A stretch of DNA of 64,000 nucleotides, taken from Paracoccaceae bacterium. GTDB taxonomy: Bacteria; Pseudomonadota; Alphaproteobacteria; Rhodobacterales; Rhodobacteraceae. The DNA lies in NCBI GenBank assembly GCA_014872815.1, contig WKFK01000015.1:806001-870000 (forward strand), given 5' to 3'. The notes beneath the pieces were generated by a model. It searched no databases. It saw only the letters and a list, made by a program, of their open reading frames with translations, and had not been told where the DNA came from. Of the stretch, positions 21,926 to 30,970 are shown piece by piece (within the stretch, counting starts at the first letter, position 1; each line of letters starts with the position of its first letter). Both the position numbers and the translations under genes were made by a program.

Positions 21926-22013
21926 GTTAACTCTCCAAAGCCACGTCGGTATAACGTCGGTATCGTGTCTGTATTGCGGAGGTGGCAGAAATTGTCACCT
22001 CCCACTTGTTAAC
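21926..22013 (+). repeat. 11-bp iteron element, copy B
   Basis: GTTAAC (21926-21931), then ACGTCGGTATA (21943-21953), ACGTCGGTATC (21954-21964), GTGTCTGTATT (21965-21975), then GCGGAGGTGG (21976-21985). An inverted CACCTCCC follows at 21996-22003 and a second GTTAAC at 22008-22013. It is the most complete of the three copies. Confidence 0.85.
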
Positions 22014-22118
22014 CTTGCGTTCTCTGGTCTGTTGCGCCCTAGCCGGTCCTTAGGTATCCGCATTTTGCCTCAAACTTTAACGGTCTGAGGCATGGGGTTT
22101 GAAACGCGCAAGGACAAC

Positions 22119-23033
22119 ATGACTTATAAGTTCGCAGCAGCGCTGGCGGCGCTGATCACGAGTGGAACATCATCCGCTTTCGCAGAGGGAACGACTTTTG
22201 GTGAGGTCGGGCTTTCGTATGACAATTTTGCTTTGGGTGGGGATGCTCTGAATTCGGGAGGTGGCTTTCCAAACGAGCCGGAGAACTTTCACGCCGGTCG
22301 CGTGTCTGCCCGCGTGGGCGGTATTCAAGACAGCGGCTTGAGCTGGGGCTTGCAGGGGCACTACCTGAAGTCCTCGCTAGGAGATTTTGTCATTCCAGGG
22401 GAAGAGACCAACGAAGGTCTCAAAGATGCTGCACAGATAACCGCGACATTGGGGCGGTATCGTAACGATGCCTATTTCGGCGTTTTGGCTGGAATCGGAT
22501 CGGTTTCTTTTACGGCAGATGACTTTGATCAGGACACGACGTACCGCGTGATTGGTGCTGGAGCTGGCTTTGAACGCGGTCAGTGGGCCTATGGCGGCTC
22601 TCTGACGTTTGTGGATGTTATCTCTGTTGATAACCCTGAGACGCTCGACAATGCTTTGATTGCGAAAGTGCAGGCGGAATACGCCCTGGCGAACGATAAG
22701 TCATTTGTTGGCTTCTGCGCCACTTACACAAATGGGGACAACGATGTGGACTCTGGTTCGGGCGCCGATCCGGTTCGAGGCCCCGGAGTAGGTGTTTACC
22801 TGCGACATCGGTTGGGCACTTGGGGATTAAACAACGATGTCATTTTGAACGCTGGTGTCGACCATCTGCGGCTCAAAGAAAATGGTTCTGCCGGGGATGA
22901 GGCGATTGCTTCGACGAAAGCTTTTGTCGGGGTGACGGTCACCTTTGGTAAGTCCAAGGAGCCACGTGCAATCCGGATGGCGGATGTTGCCGACACAACC
23001 TATGCGCAAGCTTTGACACCATACGTGGATTAA
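22119..23033 (+). CDS. Outer-membrane or secreted beta-rich hypothetical protein
   Basis: 304 aa. Signal peptide YKFAAALAALITSGTSSAFA with cleavage likely before EGTT (about residue 22). The mature part alternates short beta strands rich in Gly, Ser and aromatic residues (GLSWGLQGHYLKSSLGD, QWAYGGSLTFVDV), and GVGVYLRHRLGTWGLNND resembles a porin-like barrel strand. No named family is recognised. ATG 22119 places the signal peptide at the N-terminus and follows AAGGAC. The gene starts about 100 bases after iteron copy B. Confidence 0.65.
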   Translation: MTYKFAAALAALITSGTSSAFAEGTTFGEVGLSYDNFALGGDALNSGGGFPNEPENFHAGRVSARVGGIQDSGLSWGLQGHYLKSSLGDFVIPGEETNEGLKDAAQITATLGRYRNDAYFGVLAGIGSVSFTADDFDQDTTYRVIGAGAGFERGQWAYGGSLTFVDVISVDNPETLDNALIAKVQAEYALANDKSFVGFCATYTNGDNDVDSGSGADPVRGPGVGVYLRHRLGTWGLNNDVILNAGVDHLRLKENGSAGDEAIASTKAFVGVTVTFGKSKEPRAIRMADVADTTYAQALTPYVD

Positions 23034-23206
23034 TGCTTCGCGCCGGATGAAGGGGGCACCCAGCAGCTTGCGCACTTGATTTGCGCAAACTGTGTGTGCC
23101 CAATCGTCCGATCCGGCGGAATTCCGGTCAAAAGGGTCGCATTCCTTTGGTTGGAAACGCCCAAATGGCGAAGGCTTCTCCCTATGACATGGAAAGGGAG
23201 GAGCCT

Positions 23207-24790
23207 ATGTCTGAAGATACTGATTATGAAGTTGGTCAGGATAATGTGCAGTTGTTTGGGTTGGATATACACAACCCAGTGTTTGCCATATCCGGCCTGA
23301 CCATTCTGGCTTTTGTGTTTTTCTCATTGGTGTTTCGGGAGCCAGCGACCGAATTCTTTGGGTGGTTGCGACCTGCGTTGACCAGCAATTTTGACTGGGT
23401 CTTTATGATCGCGTGTAACCTGTTTGTGGTGTTCTCGCTGTTCCTGGTGATTTCGCCATACGGGAAAATCCGGTTGGGCGGGGAAGACGCGACACCGGAT
23501 TACAGCTACGCTGGGTGGATTGCGATGCTGTTTGCAGCAGGCATGGGCATTGGCCTCGTGTTCTGGGGCGTGGCAGAGCCGATTTCACATTACGGGTCGT
23601 CCCTAGGGGGAACGGCGGTTGGTGAAAATGGTGTGCGGACCGATTGGGCACCATTGGGCGCTGCGGGAGGCGACGTCACTGGTGCACGCGATCTGGCCAT
23701 GGCGGCGACAATTTTCCACTGGGGTCTTCATCCTTGGGCCATCTATGCGATGGTCGCGCTTGCGTTGGCGTTCTTTAGCTTCAACCGTGGACTGCCACTG
23801 ACAATGCGCAGTGTCTTTTACCCGCTCCTTGGAGAGCGAACCTGGGGGCCTGCGGGGCATATCATTGATATTCTCGCCGTGTTTGCGACCATTTTCGGCT
23901 TGGCCACATCTCTTGGTCTTGGCGCAAGTCAAGCTTTGGCGGGGTTGAATTACCTGTTCGGTGTGCCGGTGAGTGATGGCATGAAGGTCTTGTTGATCAT
24001 ACTCATCACCGGGTTTGCCTTGGTGTCCGTGGTGGCGGGGCTTGAAAAGGGCGTAAAGCGCCTTTCAGAAGCCAACATGATCCTGGCCGCCGCACTATTG
24101 ATCCTTGTGCTGTTGGTGGGGCCGACGGTGGCCATCATCGCGGCGTTCTTTAACGGCATGGCGGACTATGTTGCTAAGCTGCCTGCGCTGTCGAATTGGG
24201 TGGGTCGTGAAGACACCAACTTTATGCAAGGCTGGACGGCTTTTTACTGGGCATGGTGGATCAGTTGGTCGCCTTTTGTCGGCATGTTCATCGCGCGGAT
24301 TTCGCGGGGCCGTACCATTCGCGAATTCATTGTGTGTGTGCTGATCATTCCAACGGTTGTTGGCGCGCTGTGGATGAGTGTTTTTGGTGGCGCGGCATTG
24401 GACCAAGTAACAGGAGGAACGGCGCAGGCGCTTCAGGAGGCCGCGCTTGAGCTAAAGATGTTCAAGATGTTTGAGGCATTTCCGATGACTGGATTGCTCT
24501 CATTCATCGGCATCATCCTTGTGGTGGTTTTCTTTGTGACCAGCTCGGACTCCGGATCGCTTGTGATCGATACGATTACCGCAGGGGGTAAGACCGATGC
24601 GCCGACTGCACAACGGGTGTTCTGGTGTGTTCTGGAAGGCGCCATTGCCATTGTGCTTCTGCTTGGCGGCGGGCTTGGTGCGTTGCAGGCAGCGGCGATT
24701 GCCACGGGGTTCCCGTTTGCGATTGTGCTGATGCTGATGTGTGTGTCGGTGATGATTGGTCTTGTACGCGAACGTCGGCGTTTGCAGTAA
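23207..24790 (+). CDS. BCCT family betaine/choline/carnitine-type transporter
   Basis: 527 aa with about twelve membrane helices. Diagnostic BCCT features: the glycine-rich GMGIGLVFWGVAEPISHY in TM3 (about residue 110) and HWGLHPWAIYAMVALALAFF in TM5. The aromatic substrate box is suggested by the tryptophans of FYWAWWISWSPF (TM8). Such carriers use sodium or proton gradients to import glycine betaine, choline, carnitine or DMSP. The exact substrate cannot be read from sequence. ATG 23207 has GGGAGGAG upstream; the frame is open 126 bases earlier, but that stretch is not BCCT-like. The cytosolic C-tail is short. Confidence 0.92.
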   Translation: MSEDTDYEVGQDNVQLFGLDIHNPVFAISGLTILAFVFFSLVFREPATEFFGWLRPALTSNFDWVFMIACNLFVVFSLFLVISPYGKIRLGGEDATPDYSYAGWIAMLFAAGMGIGLVFWGVAEPISHYGSSLGGTAVGENGVRTDWAPLGAAGGDVTGARDLAMAATIFHWGLHPWAIYAMVALALAFFSFNRGLPLTMRSVFYPLLGERTWGPAGHIIDILAVFATIFGLATSLGLGASQALAGLNYLFGVPVSDGMKVLLIILITGFALVSVVAGLEKGVKRLSEANMILAAALLILVLLVGPTVAIIAAFFNGMADYVAKLPALSNWVGREDTNFMQGWTAFYWAWWISWSPFVGMFIARISRGRTIREFIVCVLIIPTVVGALWMSVFGGAALDQVTGGTAQALQEAALELKMFKMFEAFPMTGLLSFIGIILVVVFFVTSSDSGSLVIDTITAGGKTDAPTAQRVFWCVLEGAIAIVLLLGGGLGALQAAAIATGFPFAIVLMLMCVSVMIGLVRERRRLQ

Positions 24791-24814
24791 GCCTTTGTGT
24801 CCTTTGAAAATCGA

Positions 24815-24848
24815 GACGCCGCTCTTGTTGGAGCGGCGTCTTGTGTTT
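24815..24848. terminator. Convergent terminator between BCCT and LysE genes
   Basis: GACGCCGCTC (24815-24824) pairs with GAGCGGCGTC (24831-24840) around TTGTTG. It lies between two convergent genes and probably serves both. Confidence 0.85.
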
Positions 24849-25474
24849 TAGCGCTCGGCTGTGACCAGTTTCACGGCCAAGGCGATGAAGACCACGCCTG
24901 CGAGGCGGTTGAGCCAGATCTGCGCGGTGGGGGAGTTTTTCAGCCAGTCGCCGAGCCAGCCTGCCGCCAGAGCCACCGAGCCGAAGACCAGCAGCGTAGC
25001 GATGATCATCAGGAAGCCGAGTTGATAGAATTGTAGGACCAGTGGGCCATTCGCCGGATCCACAAACTGGGGCAGGAAGGCGAGGAAGAAGATGGTCACC
25101 TTCGGGTTGGCGATGTTCATGATCAGTCCGCGGGTGTATTGCCTGGTGGCGGTTTCCGGGGCTGGGGCGTCGCCGTCGAGATTGGACTTCGCAGCGGTGA
25201 AGGCTTTGAACGCCAGATAGGCGAGATAGGCTGCACCGATGTATTTCAGGATGGCAAAGGCCACTTGCGAGGTCTGGAAGATCACGGCCACGCCAAGCGC
25301 CACGGCGGTGGTGTGAAAGATCAGCCCGCTGGCAAGGCCCAGAGTGACCGTGAGGCCTGCGACGCGGCCATGCAGGGCGGATTGGGTCAGCACAAAGATA
25401 TTGTCCGGGCCTGGGACCAGCGCCAAGGCAATGGCCGCGCCCATAAACAGGATCGCTACGTCGACAGGTATCAT
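24848..25474 (-). CDS. LysE family amino acid exporter
   Basis: 208 aa inner-membrane protein with six helices, beginning VDVAILFMGAAIALALVPGPDN. The conserved LVPGPDNIFVL motif near residue 20 is the LysE/RhtB signature. Family members export lysine, threonine, homoserine or other amino acids. ATG 25474 follows GGGAGGAG. It is convergent with the BCCT gene, with a shared terminator hairpin. Confidence 0.92.
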   Translation of the reverse strand: MIPVDVAILFMGAAIALALVPGPDNIFVLTQSALHGRVAGLTVTLGLASGLIFHTTAVALGVAVIFQTSQVAFAILKYIGAAYLAYLAFKAFTAAKSNLDGDAPAPETATRQYTRGLIMNIANPKVTIFFLAFLPQFVDPANGPLVLQFYQLGFLMIIATLLVFGSVALAAGWLGDWLKNSPTAQIWLNRLAGVVFIALAVKLVTAER

Positions 25475-25634
25475 GGTCACTCCTCCCAAAGTGTGCGCTT
25501 TGGCAGTGAAGCTGAGCGCGGTGGTTTGGTAGGTGTAGGGGAGTTGGGAGCAGGAGGGAAGTGCCGGATTGGCAACGCCATTCCTGTTGGTTTAGAGCTT
25601 GCCGCGTGTGAGGTGAAAAAATCAGGAGCAACGA

Positions 25635-26180
25635 ATGAAGGGCTTTCAAATAGCGTGTGGGGTCACACTGGCTATGTTTTTTGCACAAGCGGCCTATGCC
25701 TTGGATCGTCCTTCTGTAGCAGTGCGGTTATTTGAAGACGTCTGTCTGCCGATTGTTTCTGGAGTTCTCCCAGCTGCAATATCTTCAACCGAAGGGCAAA
25801 GACAGTTCACTGATGGTGAGCATACATCCACAAGGTGGTTTTGGCCCCATCTCCCATCAGGTTTTGCTGTCGAAGTGCTCGATTATCTGGATGGGCGTTT
25901 GCGCTGTGAGATAACGGACAAGTCCAATGAAATGTCAAAATCGGAACGTGTGACCTTCGAAAAGCAGGTGTCCGAGTGAATGGCCGACAAAATGCCAATG
26001 CTTGCGCATGAGACACCGGAGCCGCTTGAGAGTTTTGAGTATTTTGAAGCGTGGATGGACCCTCGCTTTGGTAAGAACGACCTGCGCAGGTGGGGGGTGC
26101 TTCATTGGCGGTTTAATGAGGGGTTTGGTCACACGACTTCGTTGAACCTGGCATATACTCCCGAACGACCAACCTCTTAA
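25635..26180 (+). pseudogene. Secreted hypothetical protein interrupted by an in-frame TGA
   Basis: A signal peptide (GFQIACGVTLAMFFAQAAYA) is followed by a small domain to QVSE. A TGA sits at 25977-25979, and the same frame restarts at ATG 25980, continuing for 66 residues (ADKMPMLAHETPEPLESF to LAYTPERPTS). Reading the TGA as TGG would give one smooth secreted protein of about 181 aa, so a nonsense mutation is the simplest view. The alternative is two abutting genes. The second part lacks a good ribosome binding site and any domain of its own. I do not recognise the family. Confidence 0.55.
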
Positions 26181-26213
26181 CCCATCTTTCCCTTGCCATC
26201 CCCCCGACTCCCC

Positions 26214-26340
26214 CGTATAGAGCGCCATCTCATGGATTCCGTGTATGCGGGATTCGTGTGTTTGTCATTTGTCCATCAGGCAAAAGGGTCACCCCGCACA
26301 TACTCGGGCGCCCTCTGATGTATGAGAAAGGAAGAGGCGC
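26214..26340 (+). promoter_or_regulatory. Leader region of the rpmC block
   Basis: GTATGCGGG (about 26243-26251) can pair with CCCGCACATAC (about 26292-26302) with a small bulge to give a folded leader ahead of the third ribosomal block. It includes GGAAGAGG just before rpmC. The promoter is probably just upstream, since the preceding gene is inactive and unrelated. Confidence 0.35.
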
Positions 26341-26541
26341 ATGAACGCCAAAGAACTGCGTGAAAAAACGCCGGATCAGCTTCGTGAAGAGCTGGCCAAC
26401 CTCAAGAAAGAATCGTTCAACCTACGTTTCCAGGCGGCCACCGGCCAGCTGGAAAACCCGGCCAAAATCCGTGAGGCACGTCGTGCCGCTGCACGGGTTA
26501 AGACCATCCTGAACGAAAAAGCCAAGTCGGCTGCAGAGTAA
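26341..26541 (+). CDS. rpmC: 50S ribosomal protein L29
   Basis: 66 aa. [20 protein letters not shown] begins the two-helix hairpin and [19 protein letters not shown] ends it, the L29 consensus. L29 lies next to L23 at the exit tunnel. It opens the third ribosomal block, 7.7 kb after rplP, and follows GGAAGAGG. Confidence 0.97.
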   Translation: MNAKELREKTPDQLREELANLKKESFNLRFQAATGQLENPAKIREARRAAARVKTILNEKAKSAAE

Positions 26542-26555
26542 TAGGAGCTAGATAG

Positions 26556-26786
26556 ATGCCCAAACGTATCCTGACAGGCACCGTTACTTCGGACGCCAAC
26601 GCCCAGACCGTAACTGTGTCCGTAGAGCGCCGCTTTACACACCCGGTTCTGAAGAAGACCATTCGTAAGTCCAAGAAGTACCGGGCTCACGATGAGAACA
26701 ACACCTACAAAGTAGGTGACTCTGTTCGCATTATCGAATGCGCACCGCGTTCGAAAACCAAACGCTGGGAAGTTCTGGAAGCCTAA
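26556..26786 (+). CDS. rpsQ: 30S ribosomal protein S17
   Basis: 76 aa, OB-fold 16S rRNA-binding protein. Motifs: [20 protein letters not shown] and [20 protein letters not shown]. It lies 14 bases after rpmC. A 99-base gap with hairpins separates it from rplN. Confidence 0.97.
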   Translation: MPKRILTGTVTSDANAQTVTVSVERRFTHPVLKKTIRKSKKYRAHDENNTYKVGDSVRIIECAPRSKTKRWEVLEA

Positions 26787-26866
26787 GAGTCTCAACCTGA
26801 GACTCCTGGCGACTAGACTTTACAGTTAGTCGAAACCCTGGGGGACACAGCACGCATCGCTGCCCC
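26787..26866 (+). promoter_or_regulatory. Hairpin-rich leader before rplN
   Basis: GAGTCTCA (26787-26794) pairs perfectly with TGAGACTC (26798-26805). CGACTA (26810-26815) pairs with TAGTCG (26827-26832). A GGGGG..CCCC pair follows (about 26841-26863). There is no T tract, so these look like RNA regulatory or processing structures, at the point where the spc operon begins in E. coli. Confidence 0.5.
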
Positions 26867-26885
26867 ATAGGTCGGGAGAAACCAC

Positions 26886-27254
26886 ATGATCCAGATGCAA
26901 ACAAATCTGGATGTAGCTGACAACTCCGGCGCACGCCGAGTTCAGTGCATCAAGGTTCTGGGTGGTTCCAAGCGTAAATACGCATCCGTAGGCGACGTGA
27001 TCGTTGTCTCGGTTAAGGAAGCCATTCCACGTGGTCGCGTTAAAAAAGGTGACGTCCGTAAGGCCGTTGTCGTGCGCACCGCAAAAGAAGTCCGTCGTGA
27101 AGATGGCACTGCAATCCGTTTTGACCGGAACGCAGCCGTAATCCTGAACAACTCCAACGAGCCAGTAGGCACTCGTATCTTTGGCCCAGTTGTTCGTGAG
27201 CTTCGCGCAAAAGGCATGATGAAAATCGTCTCGCTCGCGCCGGAGGTGCTGTAA
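26886..27254 (+). CDS. rplN: 50S ribosomal protein L14
   Basis: 122 aa. [20 protein letters not shown] at the start and [19 protein letters not shown] near the C-terminus are L14 signatures. L14 forms part of intersubunit bridges and contacts L19. It follows a structured 99-base gap and precedes rplX by one base. Confidence 0.98.
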   Translation: MIQMQTNLDVADNSGARRVQCIKVLGGSKRKYASVGDVIVVSVKEAIPRGRVKKGDVRKAVVVRTAKEVRREDGTAIRFDRNAAVILNNSNEPVGTRIFGPVVRELRAKGMMKIVSLAPEVL

Positions 27255-27255
27255 G

Positions 27256-27567
27256 ATGGCTGCTAAGCTGAAAAAAGGCGACAAGGTCGTCGTTCTGGCC
27301 GGTAAGGACAAAGGCAAAGAGGGCACTATCACCTCTGTTGACCCCAAAGCCGGTAAAGCTGTTGTGGAAGGCATCAACATTGCCATCCGTCACACCAAGC
27401 AAAGCCAGACCTCTCAGGGCGGTCGCATCCCTCAGGCGATGCCGATCGAACTGTCCAACCTGGCATTCCTGGACAAAAACGGCAAAGCAACTCGCGTTGG
27501 CTTCCGCATGGAAGGTGACAAGAAGGTTCGCTTCGCAAAGACCACAGGGGACGTGATTGATGCTTGA
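27256..27567 (+). CDS. rplX: 50S ribosomal protein L24
   Basis: 103 aa. The KOW motif is at [18 protein letters not shown] (residues 5-22). L24 is an assembly initiator that binds the 5' end of 23S rRNA. Its last codons overlap the rplE start (ATG 27560) by eight bases, so L24 and L5 synthesis are probably coupled. Confidence 0.97.
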   Translation: MAAKLKKGDKVVVLAGKDKGKEGTITSVDPKAGKAVVEGINIAIRHTKQSQTSQGGRIPQAMPIELSNLAFLDKNGKATRVGFRMEGDKKVRFAKTTGDVIDA

Positions 27568-28120
27568 TTCCGCAGACTACACCCCACGTCTGAAGTCGCT
27601 CTATGCGGATTCCATCCGCGCCGCTCTGAAAGAAGAGTTCGGCTATAAGAACGACATGCAGATCCCGAAGCTGGACAAAATCGTGCTGAACATCGGCTGT
27701 GGCCGTGCAGCCGTTAAGGACAGCAAAAAAGCCAAGTCGGCACAGGCAGATCTGACCGCAATCGCGGGCCAGAAAGCTCTGACCACCGTGGCAAAGAACT
27801 CCATCGCTGGCTTCCGTGTACGTGAAGGTATGCCGATGGGTGCCAAGGTGACCCTGCGCGGCGACCGTATGTTTGAATTCCTCGATCGTCTGATCACCGT
27901 TGCGATGCCACGCATCCGTGACTTCCGTGGTGTGAAGCCGAGCTTTGACGGCCGTGGCAACTTCGCCACCGGTCTGAAAGAGCACATCGTGTTCCCAGAA
28001 ATCGACTTTGATAAAGTCGATGAGAGCTGGGGCATGGATATCGTCATCGCCACCACTGCTAACACCGACGCCGAAGCGAAGAGCCTGTTGAAGCATTTCA
28101 ACATGCCATTCACCGCGTAA
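27560..28120 (+). CDS. rplE: 50S ribosomal protein L5
   Basis: 186 aa. Motifs: [16 protein letters not shown], the 5S-binding region [20 protein letters not shown], and [17 protein letters not shown]5 forms the central protuberance with 5S rRNA and L18. I use ATG 27560 rather than the TTG codon immediately before it. Confidence 0.98.
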   Translation: MLDSADYTPRLKSLYADSIRAALKEEFGYKNDMQIPKLDKIVLNIGCGRAAVKDSKKAKSAQADLTAIAGQKALTTVAKNSIAGFRVREGMPMGAKVTLRGDRMFEFLDRLITVAMPRIRDFRGVKPSFDGRGNFATGLKEHIVFPEIDFDKVDESWGMDIVIATTANTDAEAKSLLKHFNMPFTA

Positions 28121-28138
28121 GGCTGAGAGGATTACGAC

Positions 28139-28444
28139 ATGGCTAAAAAAGCAATGATCGAGCGCGAGAAGAAGCGGGAGCGTCTGGTTGCGAAATACGC
28201 AGCAAAGCGCGCCGAGCTCAAAGAGATCGCAAACGATGAGTCCAAGCCAATGGAAGAGCGCTTCAAGGCGCGTCTGAAACTGGCGAAACTGCCGCGCAAC
28301 AGCTCGGCTACCCGTCTTCACAACCGTTGCCAGCTCACCGGCCGTCCACACGCTTACTACCGTAAGTTGAAGGTCAGCCGTATTGCGCTGCGCGAGCTGG
28401 GTTCTGCTGGTCAGATCCCTGGCATGGTTAAGTCCAGCTGGTAA
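28139..28444 (+). CDS. rpsN: 30S ribosomal protein S14
   Basis: 101 aa, the long zinc-free form: there is no CxxC-CxxC set, only the single cysteine in [16 protein letters not shown]. Motif [14 protein letters not shown] precedes it. It sits between rplE and rpsH as in the standard spc order. Confidence 0.97.
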   Translation: MAKKAMIEREKKRERLVAKYAAKRAELKEIANDESKPMEERFKARLKLAKLPRNSSATRLHNRCQLTGRPHAYYRKLKVSRIALRELGSAGQIPGMVKSSW

Positions 28445-28456
28445 GGAGAGAACGAT

Positions 28457-28846
28457 ATGAACGATCCTATCGGTGATATGCTGACCCGTATCCGTAACGG
28501 CCAAATGCGTGGCAAGTCCGTGGTATCCACTCCGGCGTCCAAGCTGCGTGGTTGGGTTCTGGATGTGCTGGCCGACGAAGGCTACATCCGCGGTTACGAA
28601 GCGTCTGAAGAGAACGGCCACCCGGCGTTCGAAATCAGCCTGAAGTACTACGAAGGCACCCCTGTTATTCGCGAACTGAAGCGGGTCTCCAAGCCCGGTC
28701 GTCGCGTATACATGGGCGCAGATGACATCCCATCCGTCCGTCAGGGCCTGGGTGTGTCGATTGTCTCCACCTCTAAAGGTGTGATGTCGGATGCAGCGGC
28801 TCGTTCCAACAATGTTGGTGGCGAAGTTCTCTGCACGGTCTTCTAA
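28457..28846 (+). CDS. rpsH: 30S ribosomal protein S8
   Basis: 129 aa. [19 protein letters not shown] at the N-terminus and [18 protein letters not shown] near the end are diagnostic. S8 binds the 16S central domain and in E. coli represses the spc operon by binding its mRNA. Such a target cannot be confirmed here. Confidence 0.98.
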   Translation: MNDPIGDMLTRIRNGQMRGKSVVSTPASKLRGWVLDVLADEGYIRGYEASEENGHPAFEISLKYYEGTPVIRELKRVSKPGRRVYMGADDIPSVRQGLGVSIVSTSKGVMSDAAARSNNVGGEVLCTVF

Positions 28847-28856
28847 GGAGAGCTAG

Positions 28857-29390
28857 ATGTCTCGTATTGGTAAAAAACCGGTCGAGCTGCCCAGCGGCGT
28901 AACTGCCTCTGTCTCCGGCCAGACCATCGAAATCAAAGGCCCGAAGGACACTCAGTCTTTCACCGCTACTGACGACGTGACCCTTTCCGTTGAAGAGAAC
29001 AAAGTTGTTGTTACTCCTCGCGGCAAGTCCAAGCGTGCCCGTCAGCAGTGGGGCATGTCCCGCACCATCGTTGCCAACATGGTAACTGGTGTGACTGCAG
29101 GCTTCAAAAAAGAGCTCGAGATCAACGGTGTTGGTTATCGTGCGCAGATGCAGGGTTCCACTCTGAAGCTGTCGCTCGGTCTCTCTCACGAAGTGAACTT
29201 CGAAGTGCCAGCGGGTATCACCGTGACCACACCGAAGAACACCCAGATCATCGTGGAAGGTACTGACAGCCAACTGGTTGGCCAGGTTGCGGCAAACATC
29301 CGCGAATGGCGTAAACCAGAGCCTTATAAAGGCAAGGGTATCAAGTACGTGGACGAATATATCTTCCGTAAGGAAGGTAAGAAGAAGTAA
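28857..29390 (+). CDS. rplF: 50S ribosomal protein L6
   Basis: 177 aa with two related domains. [14 protein letters not shown] opens domain one; domain two ends in [16 protein letters not shown], the highly conserved L6 signature near the elongation-factor binding site. It lies 10 bases after rpsH. Confidence 0.98.
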   Translation: MSRIGKKPVELPSGVTASVSGQTIEIKGPKDTQSFTATDDVTLSVEENKVVVTPRGKSKRARQQWGMSRTIVANMVTGVTAGFKKELEINGVGYRAQMQGSTLKLSLGLSHEVNFEVPAGITVTTPKNTQIIVEGTDSQLVGQVAANIREWRKPEPYKGKGIKYVDEYIFRKEGKKK

Positions 29391-29401
29391 GGACCAGACA
29401 G

Positions 29402-29764
29402 ATGGCAAACAGCAAACGGGAACTGTTCCTCAAGCGCCGCCTGCGCGTCCGGAACAAACTTCGCAAGGTCAATGGCGATCGCAAAATGCGCCTGTCCGTG
29501 CACCGCAGCAACAAGAACATCAGCGTTCAGCTGATCGACGACCGTGCTGGCGTGACCGTGGCATCCGCATCCACCCTGGAAAAAGATCTGGGTCTGGTTG
29601 GCAAAAACAACATCGAAGCAGCAACCAAGGTTGGTGCGGCGATTGCCGAGCGTGCGAACAAAGCTGGCGTGACCGAAGCGTATTTCGACCGCGGTGGCTT
29701 CCTCTTCCACGGCAAAGTGAAGGCCCTGGCCGACGCTGCGCGTGAAGGTGGCTTGAAACTCTAA
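29402..29764 (+). CDS. rplR: 50S ribosomal protein L18
   Basis: 120 aa. A basic N-terminus ([18 protein letters not shown]) and the core [18 protein letters not shown] bind 5S rRNA. The C-terminus [20 protein letters not shown] is typical. It is separated from rpsE by 114 bases holding a UUCG hairpin. Confidence 0.97.
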   Translation: MANSKRELFLKRRLRVRNKLRKVNGDRKMRLSVHRSNKNISVQLIDDRAGVTVASASTLEKDLGLVGKNNIEAATKVGAAIAERANKAGVTEAYFDRGGFLFHGKVKALADAAREGGLKL

Positions 29765-29771
29765 GACTTGA

Positions 29772-29791
29772 GGGGGACGTTCGCGTCCCCC
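29772..29791 (+). promoter_or_regulatory. UUCG-capped hairpin between rplR and rpsE
   Basis: GGGGGACG (29772-29779), loop TTCG, CGTCCCCC (29784-29791): a perfect 8-bp stem with the extra-stable cUUCGg tetraloop. No T tract follows, so it is probably an mRNA stability or processing element rather than a terminator. Confidence 0.65.
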
Positions 29792-29878
29792 CGATGATCC
29801 GGGAGTGTCCCTTGCTGGGGGCGCTCACTGGGATCGGAGATAACAGGCGCCAAGCGCCAGTAGATAAAGGAATGCCAA

Positions 29879-30442
29879 ATGGCAGAACGTGAAAACCGCC
29901 GGGGCCGTGGTCGCAACCGCGAAGACGAAACCCCGGAATTCGCCGATCGTCTCGTAGCGATCAACCGTGTTTCCAAGACCACCAAAGGTGGTAAGAACTT
30001 TGGCTTCGCAGCTCTGGTTGTTGTTGGTGACCAAAAAGGCCGTGTAGGCTTCGGTAAAGGTAAAGCGAAAGAGGTCCCTGAGGCCATCCGCAAAGCCACC
30101 GAGCAAGCCAAGCGTCAGATGATCCGCGTGCCTCTGCGCGAAGGTCGTACCCTGCACCACGACATGGAAGGCCGTCACGGCGCCGGTAAAGTGGTTATGC
30201 GCACAGCACCTGAAGGTACCGGGATCATCGCAGGTGGTCCAATGCGTGCCGTTTTCGAAATGCTCGGCGTCAAAGACGTTGTTTCGAAATCCATCGGTTC
30301 TCAGAACCCCTACAACATGATCCGCGCCACCATGGACGGCCTCAAGAAAGAAGCCAGCCCACGTCAGGTTGCGGCTCGCCGTGGCAAGAAAGTTGCTGAC
30401 ATCCTGCGCAAGGATGAAGCACCTGCCGAAGCCGCAGAGTAA
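29879..30442 (+). CDS. rpsE: 30S ribosomal protein S5
   Basis: 187 aa. The dsRNA-binding-like N-terminal domain includes [19 protein letters not shown] and [17 protein letters not shown]. The C-terminal half shows [20 protein letters not shown]. Mutations in this protein cause spectinomycin resistance or ram phenotypes elsewhere. The charged N-terminal extension ([16 protein letters not shown]) is usual in Rhodobacterales. Confidence 0.97.
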   Translation: MAERENRRGRGRNREDETPEFADRLVAINRVSKTTKGGKNFGFAALVVVGDQKGRVGFGKGKAKEVPEAIRKATEQAKRQMIRVPLREGRTLHHDMEGRHGAGKVVMRTAPEGTGIIAGGPMRAVFEMLGVKDVVSKSIGSQNPYNMIRATMDGLKKEASPRQVAARRGKKVADILRKDEAPAEAAE

Positions 30443-30455
30443 GGAGTAACGACCA

Positions 30456-30644
30456 ATGGCAAAAACCATCGTAGTTAAGCAGGTCGGTTCGCCGATCCGT
30501 CGTCCGCAAGACCAGCGCGCCACTCTGGTGGGTCTGGGTCTGAACAAGATGAACCGCACCCGTGAGCTGGAAGACACTCCGGCGATTCGTGGGATGATCC
30601 GCAAGGTATCCCACATGGTGGAGATCATCGAAGAGCGCGACTAA
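30456..30644 (+). CDS. rpmD: 50S ribosomal protein L30
   Basis: 62 aa. [20 protein letters not shown] and [20 protein letters not shown] give the L30 fold. It ends the third ribosomal block. rplO, normally next, is 3.7 kb further on. Confidence 0.96.
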   Translation: MAKTIVVKQVGSPIRRPQDQRATLVGLGLNKMNRTRELEDTPAIRGMIRKVSHMVEIIEERD

Positions 30645-30666
30645 GCCTTTTTGATCGACAAAATAG

Positions 30667-30701
30667 AAAACGCCCTCGGATTTCCGGGGGCGTTTTTGTT
30701 T
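30667..30701 (+). terminator. Intrinsic terminator ending rpmC-rpmD
   Basis: AAAACGCCCTCGGA pairs with TCCGGGGGCGTTTT (one T-G wobble) and is followed by a T-rich tract. Confidence 0.9.
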
Positions 30702-30970
30702 GTATTGTCCGGAGTTTGTTGGGGCTGCGTTAACGTTTTGAAGGTGTCGCCTCGAGTATGCACTATATTTAGTCGCGAAAGCTCGAGCGCCTCTAAATAT
30801 ATTATTCCAAAATGGAATGAATTACATCGCTCCCATCGATATTCGCAAAGTGCATATCTGGGATGCTATCTTGTGCCTACCTCGATGAAAAATACGGCAC
30901 TAAATGAACCGCATGAACAGATAACGCGCCTTAGCCGAGTTGGCGCATCGGCATATGAAGGAATATACAC
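30702..30970. other. Upstream region of the DUF1127 cluster
   Basis: About 270 bases, AT-rich compared with the ribosomal blocks and without a convincing gene. The promoter of the first DUF1127 gene must lie here. No repeat or known operator was recognised. Confidence 0.3.

Noticed and set aside
22008-22013. GTTAAC hexamers read as CtrA binding sites
   Set aside because: The spaced TTAA-N7-TTAA pair needed for a CtrA box is not seen at these sites.
27374-28621. A 415-codon minus-strand frame opposite rplX-rplE-rpsN
   Set aside because: Antisense to three certain ribosomal genes.
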